Source of the DNA: Bacillota bacterium | Lineage (GTDB): Bacteria > Bacillota > GCA-003054495 > Carboxydocellales > JAJZTU01 | NCBI GenBank assembly: GCA_021848765.1 | Contig: JAJZTU010000049.1 | Location: forward strand, 1 to 15,278 | Length of the DNA stretch: 15,278 nt | Reading direction: 5' to 3' | Shown: piece after piece, positions 12,204-15,278 of the stretch | Position numbering within the stretch: the first letter of the stretch is position 1 | Layout: each line of letters begins with the position of its first letter | Position numbers and translations under genes: made by a program | Notes under the pieces: generated by a model | What the model saw: only the letters and a program-made list of their open reading frames with translations | Databases searched by the model: none | What the model was told of the DNA's origin: nothing

Positions 12204-13949
12204 CTATGCTTTCTGGATTTTGGCCCATGAATCACGTAACGGAACTATACGGTTGAAAACCAGTGCTTCAGGGGATGAATCAACTGAATCGATGCAGAAA
12301 TAACCCTGTCTTAAGAATTGGTATCGACTTCCCGGTGCTGCACCGGCCAGGCTTGGTTCAACCAGACAAGCAGTCAGGCTCTCTAAAGAGCTTGGGTTTA
12401 ATTTCATTTTGAAATCAGCATCATCCGTTTCACCGTCCGGGTTTTCGTCCAACAAAAGATGCTCATACAAGCGAACTTCCGCTGTGTGAGCGTGAGCAGC
12501 CGACACCCAGTGAATCGTACCCTTGACTTTGCGTCCGCTGGTATCCGCACCGCTTCGTGTTTCCGGATCGTAGGTACAGTGCAGTTCAACCACTTCGCCG
12601 GTTTGTTCATCCTTAACGACCTGTTGACATTTGATAATATAGGCGTGTTTTAGGCGCACCTCCTGTCCGGGAGCCAGGCGGAAGTATTTTTTCGGCGGGT
12701 TTTCACAAAAATCCTCCTGTTCAATATACAGCACACGTGAAAAAGGAATCTTCCGCGACCCCATTGCGGGATTTTCCGGATTATTCTCGGCTTCCAATTC
12801 CTCCACCCGGTTTTCCGGATAGTTGGCTATCACTAACCGCAGTGGGCGCAATACCGCCATAACCCGCGGCGCCCGCGTATTCAGGTCTTCCCGGATGCAG
12901 TGTTCCAGGAGCGCAATATCGACCACACTATTACTTTTGGCCACTCCAATACGGTCACAAAAGTCCCGGATTGCCTCCGGTGTGTAACCACGCCTCCGCA
13001 AGCCCGAAATGGTAGGCATGCGGGGATCATTCCAGCCGCTGACATACCCTTCTTCAACCAACTGCCTGAGTTTGCGCTTACTCATAACGGTGTTGGTGAG
13101 ATTGAGCCGGGCAAACTCAATTTGCTGTGGATGACACTCAACACTCACGTTGTCAAGCACCCAATCGTACAACGGGCGATGATCCTCAAATTCCAGCGTA
13201 CAGATGGAATGGGTAATTTTTTCGATGGCATCCGAAAGGGGATGGGCATAGTCATACATTGGATAAATGCACCACTTGTCACCCGTCCTGTGGTGGGTTG
13301 CCCGTAAAATGCGGTAGAGTACCGGATCCCGCAGATTTAGATTTGGAGACGCCATATCGATTTTTGCCCGCAGTACCCGGGACCCGTCCTCGAACTCGCC
13401 TGCCCTCATCCGCTCAAATAGGTCCTGGTTTTCTTCGACCGGGCGGTTACGATACGGGCTGTCTTTTCCGGGCTGAGACAATGTGCCGCGGTATTCCCTG
13501 ATTTCCTGAGCGCTTAAGTCACAGACATAGGCCTTACCGGCTTTGATTAACTCAACAGCGTATGCGTATAGTTTTTCGAAGTAGTCTGACGCGTAAAACA
13601 TCCGGTCATCCCAATCGAATCCAAGCCACTTAACGTCCTCTTGGATCGACTCTACATACTCTACTTCCTCTTTGCTTGGATTGGTATCGTCAAACCGCAA
13701 ATTGCACAGACCCCCGTTTGCGGCGGCAATACCAAAATTAAGGCAGATGGATTTGGCATGTCCGATATGTAAATAGCCGTTCGGTTCGGGCGGAAATCTG
13801 GTATGCACCCGGCCGTCATTTTTGTTTGTCTTTAAGTCTTCGTTAATACTATTTTGGATGAAGTTAGCGGGTACGGCCGGGTTGGCCGTGCTTATATTCC
13901 CGCCCCCCTCTTCATTTATGTTGTTTTGTTCAGTGTCCAGTGTCGCCAT
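12204..13949 (-). CDS. glnS: Glutaminyl-tRNA synthetase
   Basis: A class I aminoacyl-tRNA synthetase of 581 residues (E. coli GlnRS is 554) that charges tRNA-Gln with glutamine. Key motifs are VHTRFPPEPNGYLHIGHAKS (48-67, HIGH at 61-64), LRFDDTNPSKEEVEYVESI (84-102), DYAHPLSDAIEKITHSICTLEFEDHRPLYDW and the KMSKS equivalent VMSKRKL (288-294). The C-terminal half is the anticodon-binding beta-barrel region. GlnRS-type residues, not GluRS, are seen throughout. I chose the ATG at 13949, which has AGGAG just upstream and GGGAGG eleven bases upstream; the longer GTG at 13994 has no site. A low-complexity Asn/Glu/Gly extension of about 20 residues precedes the conserved NFIxxxINEDL helix. Many Firmicutes lack GlnRS and use GatCAB, so lateral origin is plausible. 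Confidence 0.95.
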   Translation of the reverse strand: MATLDTEQNNINEEGGGNISTANPAVPANFIQNSINEDLKTNKNDGRVHTRFPPEPNGYLHIGHAKSICLNFGIAAANGGLCNLRFDDTNPSKEEVEYVESIQEDVKWLGFDWDDRMFYASDYFEKLYAYAVELIKAGKAYVCDLSAQEIREYRGTLSQPGKDSPYRNRPVEENQDLFERMRAGEFEDGSRVLRAKIDMASPNLNLRDPVLYRILRATHHRTGDKWCIYPMYDYAHPLSDAIEKITHSICTLEFEDHRPLYDWVLDNVSVECHPQQIEFARLNLTNTVMSKRKLRQLVEEGYVSGWNDPRMPTISGLRRRGYTPEAIRDFCDRIGVAKSNSVVDIALLEHCIREDLNTRAPRVMAVLRPLRLVIANYPENRVEELEAENNPENPAMGSRKIPFSRVLYIEQEDFCENPPKKYFRLAPGQEVRLKHAYIIKCQQVVKDEQTGEVVELHCTYDPETRSGADTSGRKVKGTIHWVSAAHAHTAEVRLYEHLLLDENPDGETDDADFKMKLNPSSLESLTACLVEPSLAGAAPGSRYQFLRQGYFCIDSVDSSPEALVFNRIVPLRDSWAKIQKA

Positions 13950-14020
13950 GTCTCCTTTTTCCTCCCTTATAGTAATAACCACAGGATTGTCCACAAACCA
14001 TAGTATCTTCTCTATTTAAT

Positions 14021-14029
14021 ATTATACCA
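14021..14029 (-). promoter_or_regulatory. Extended -10 promoter (TGGTATAAT) for glnS
   Basis: On the minus strand TGGTATAAT is an exact extended -10 (TGnTATAAT). No good -35 hexamer is found at 16-18 bases. Transcription would start near 14014, about 65 nt before the glnS ATG. Confidence 0.55.
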
Positions 14030-14054
14030 AACAATTCCATGTGCTAATCGAAGT

Positions 14055-14249
14055 TCAATTACCGGCAGAGTACTTCAATCGCCTTCGTGCTTCGCGGTTC
14101 AGGTGGCCGACCCGCTCATTAAACATTGTATCCCATCTTTTTTGATAACGCCGGTAGAGTAGCGGATATTTCTTCCTAAGATACATAATACCCTCAGCAA
14201 AATCCTCATCCATTTCCCGGAGCTCGGCTAGAAGAGCAGGTGTTTCCAG
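14055..14249 (-). pseudogene. Orphan 3' end of an unidentified gene, abutting truncated Hsp70
   Basis: A 64-codon open frame, one base out of register with the Hsp70 gene, starts right after a TGA at 14252-14250 and ends at TGA 14057-14055. It has no start codon or ribosome binding site at its beginning. The sequence is helical and very basic (ALLAELREMDEDFAEGIMYL, then RKKYPLLYRRYQKRW, ending RRLKYSAGN), with composition like a real protein tail and unlike Hsp70. It is best read as the C-terminus of another gene joined to dnaK by a deletion. I cannot assign the family. Confidence 0.5.
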
Positions 14250-14899
14250 TCAAAATCTTCACCCCCAAGGTGGCTGTTTCCTGTTGAGGCTTTTACTTCC
14301 AGAATACCGCTCATCATTTCCACAACTGAAACATCGAAGGTTCCGCCGCCTAAATCATAGACAAGAATGTGCCGGTCTTCTTCCAGGTTCGCCAAGCCAA
14401 AAGCAAGAGCAGCAGCCGTCGGTTCATTAATAATCCGTTCCACAATAAACCCGGCCAGCTCCCCTGCCTGCTTCGTAGCCCGGCGTTGTTCGTCGGTAAA
14501 ATAGGCAGGAACGGTAATAACAGCTTCCTTCTCACCCTCGCCAAACAGGGCGTCGACATAGCTTTTAAGTTCTCTCAGGATAAGTGCGGAGATTTCCTGG
14601 GGGAGCAGGGCTTGTCCTCCAAGCGGAATGTGTTCATTCGACCCCATTTTCCGCTTTACCGCAGCGATTGTACGGTCAGGCATGGCAACGAGGGCAGCAC
14701 GTGCATCCTCACCTACAATGACATTCCCCTGCAGGTCAATTAATACAACAGAGGGGATAATCCGCTGGCCCTGGGGTGATGGAATGATGGTAGGCTGTCC
14801 GCGGTGAATGTACGCTACAGCTGAATTGGTCGTACCCAAATCAATCCCTACAATAGGGCGGAAAGAGCACTGTACCTTATTTTCTTTACTGTTGCTCAT
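14228..14899 (-). pseudogene. DnaK/Hsp70-family chaperone, truncated in the ATPase domain
   Basis: 223 residues from the ATG at 14899 (GGAGGAG seven bases upstream), overlapping the end of the grpE-like gene by 14 bases. Phosphate 1 (VGIDLGTTNSAVAY, 17-30), connect 1 (AVITVPAYFTDEQRRATKQAGELAG), INEPTAAALAFGL and phosphate 2 (YDLGGGTFDVSVVEM, 181-195) are intact. After GNSHLGGEDFD at 207-217 the match ends abruptly in WKHLLF and a stop. A full Hsp70 has about 550-640 residues, so half of the nucleotide-binding domain and all of the substrate-binding domain are missing. The downstream frame belongs to another protein. The gene reads as a deletion product and could not fold substrates. Sequence differs enough from housekeeping DnaK (insert SNSKENKVQCSFRP at the start) to suggest a specialised paralogue. 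Confidence 0.85.
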
Positions 14900-15278
14900 G
14901 GGGAGACTCCTCCTGTAATGTAATAACTTGCGCTTTACGCAGCAATCGCCCGTCACTGAGAGCAAAACCCCGTTTTATAACTTCTACAACCTGGTAGGGG
15001 ACAAAATGGTGAGCCTCCTCGCCGTCTGACGAGGAAACCATTGCCGGATTACGGGCTGCCGTACTAATTGATTCTGCCCACCGCGGGTCGAAACTACGGC
15101 CAATGACATCGAGTTCGCGGATGCCGGCCTCAGTTAGTAAGCCCAATATTTGCCTGGCCCACTGTTGCAGCAATTGACGCCACATTTCCTGTTCTTCACC
15201 CTGCAAGCGGGAACAAACAAGATCAATATCGTCCAGCCAGTGAATAAGACTTTCTGCTATGTTTTCAATTTGTTGTTC
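14886..15278 (-). CDS. grpE: GrpE-like nucleotide exchange factor, 5' end off window
   Basis: The frame is open from the window edge (15278) to TAA at 14888-14886, giving 130 residues of the C-terminal part. An N-terminal helical stretch (QQIENIAESLIHWLDDID and on) leads into LTEAGIRELDVIGRSFDPRW, then HHFVPYQVVEVIKRGFALSDGRLLRKAQVITLQEE. This matches the GrpE beta-domain order of G(I/V)xxxxxxGxxFDPxxHEA..., VVEVxxxGYxxxxRxLRxAxVxV. It differs from standard GrpE in having W for H in the FDPxxH motif. It overlaps the Hsp70 gene start by 14 bases, so the pair is translationally coupled. The true start codon lies outside the window. Confidence 0.75.
   Translation of the reverse strand, partial: EQQIENIAESLIHWLDDIDLVCSRLQGEEQEMWRQLLQQWARQILGLLTEAGIRELDVIGRSFDPRWAESISTAARNPAMVSSSDGEEAHHFVPYQVVEVIKRGFALSDGRLLRKAQVITLQEESPHEQQ

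Noticed and set aside
12900..13307. 135-codon plus-strand frame opposite glnS
   Set aside because: Antisense shadow of a highly conserved gene, with no upstream signals.
14369..14743. 124-codon plus-strand frame opposite the Hsp70 gene
   Set aside because: Antisense shadow; Hsp70 motifs are plain on the other strand.

Overview
The window reads as chromosomal DNA of an anaerobic, spore-former-type Firmicute, probably in or near the Desulfotomaculum/Pelotomaculum (Peptococcaceae) group. The evidence is strong GGAGG-type ribosome binding sites, frequent GTG starts, an S-layer-homology (SLH) surface protein, a SigY/YxlC/YxlE-type sigma module and a GrpE/Hsp70 pair. The placement comes from gene content and style, not from a database match. 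I see no tRNA, rRNA, CRISPR array, insertion sequence or phage gene.

Left part (1-4973). A terminator of an off-window gene (56-90) precedes a small coiled-coil protein on the + strand (306-563). Facing it is one long minus-strand run read right to left: aguA (agmatine deiminase), aguB (N-carbamoylputrescine amidase), an MBOAT O-acyltransferase, a 37-residue membrane microprotein, and an SGNH acyltransferase/esterase broken by a one-base frameshift. aguA/aguB convert agmatine to putrescine. The last three genes look like a machine that moves acyl groups across the membrane onto a cell-envelope polymer. The microprotein ends in FIYNQF, matching the C-terminal FIYxxF motif of DltX from teichoic acid D-alanylation, yet no dltA or dltC lies nearby. 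This is the most interesting item in the window.

Middle (5142-9408, + strand except one remnant). An 877-residue secreted protein has three N-terminal SLH domains followed by about nine beta-rich repeats of 65-70 residues. After it come a truncated EamA/DMT transporter remnant on the minus strand and the azlC-azlD branched-chain amino-acid exporter pair, with a good promoter and an inverted repeat upstream.

Right part (9458-15278, all minus strand). A compact sigY-yxlC-yxlE-like operon has an ECF-type candidate autoregulatory promoter. A CrtI/phytoene-desaturase-like oxidoreductase has lost most of its N-terminal FAD domain and is probably frameshifted at its C-terminus. Then come an apparently intact glutaminyl-tRNA synthetase, the orphan 3' end of an unidentified gene fused to a truncated Hsp70, and the 3' part of a grpE-like gene running off the right edge.

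Four loci in 15 kb are disrupted (SGNH, eamA, crtI-like, Hsp70). Two of the disruptions can be read as single-base changes in four-base homopolymers, and at least three are deletion-like junctions. This may be real gene decay or assembly/sequencing error in a draft or metagenomic contig; read mapping would separate the two.
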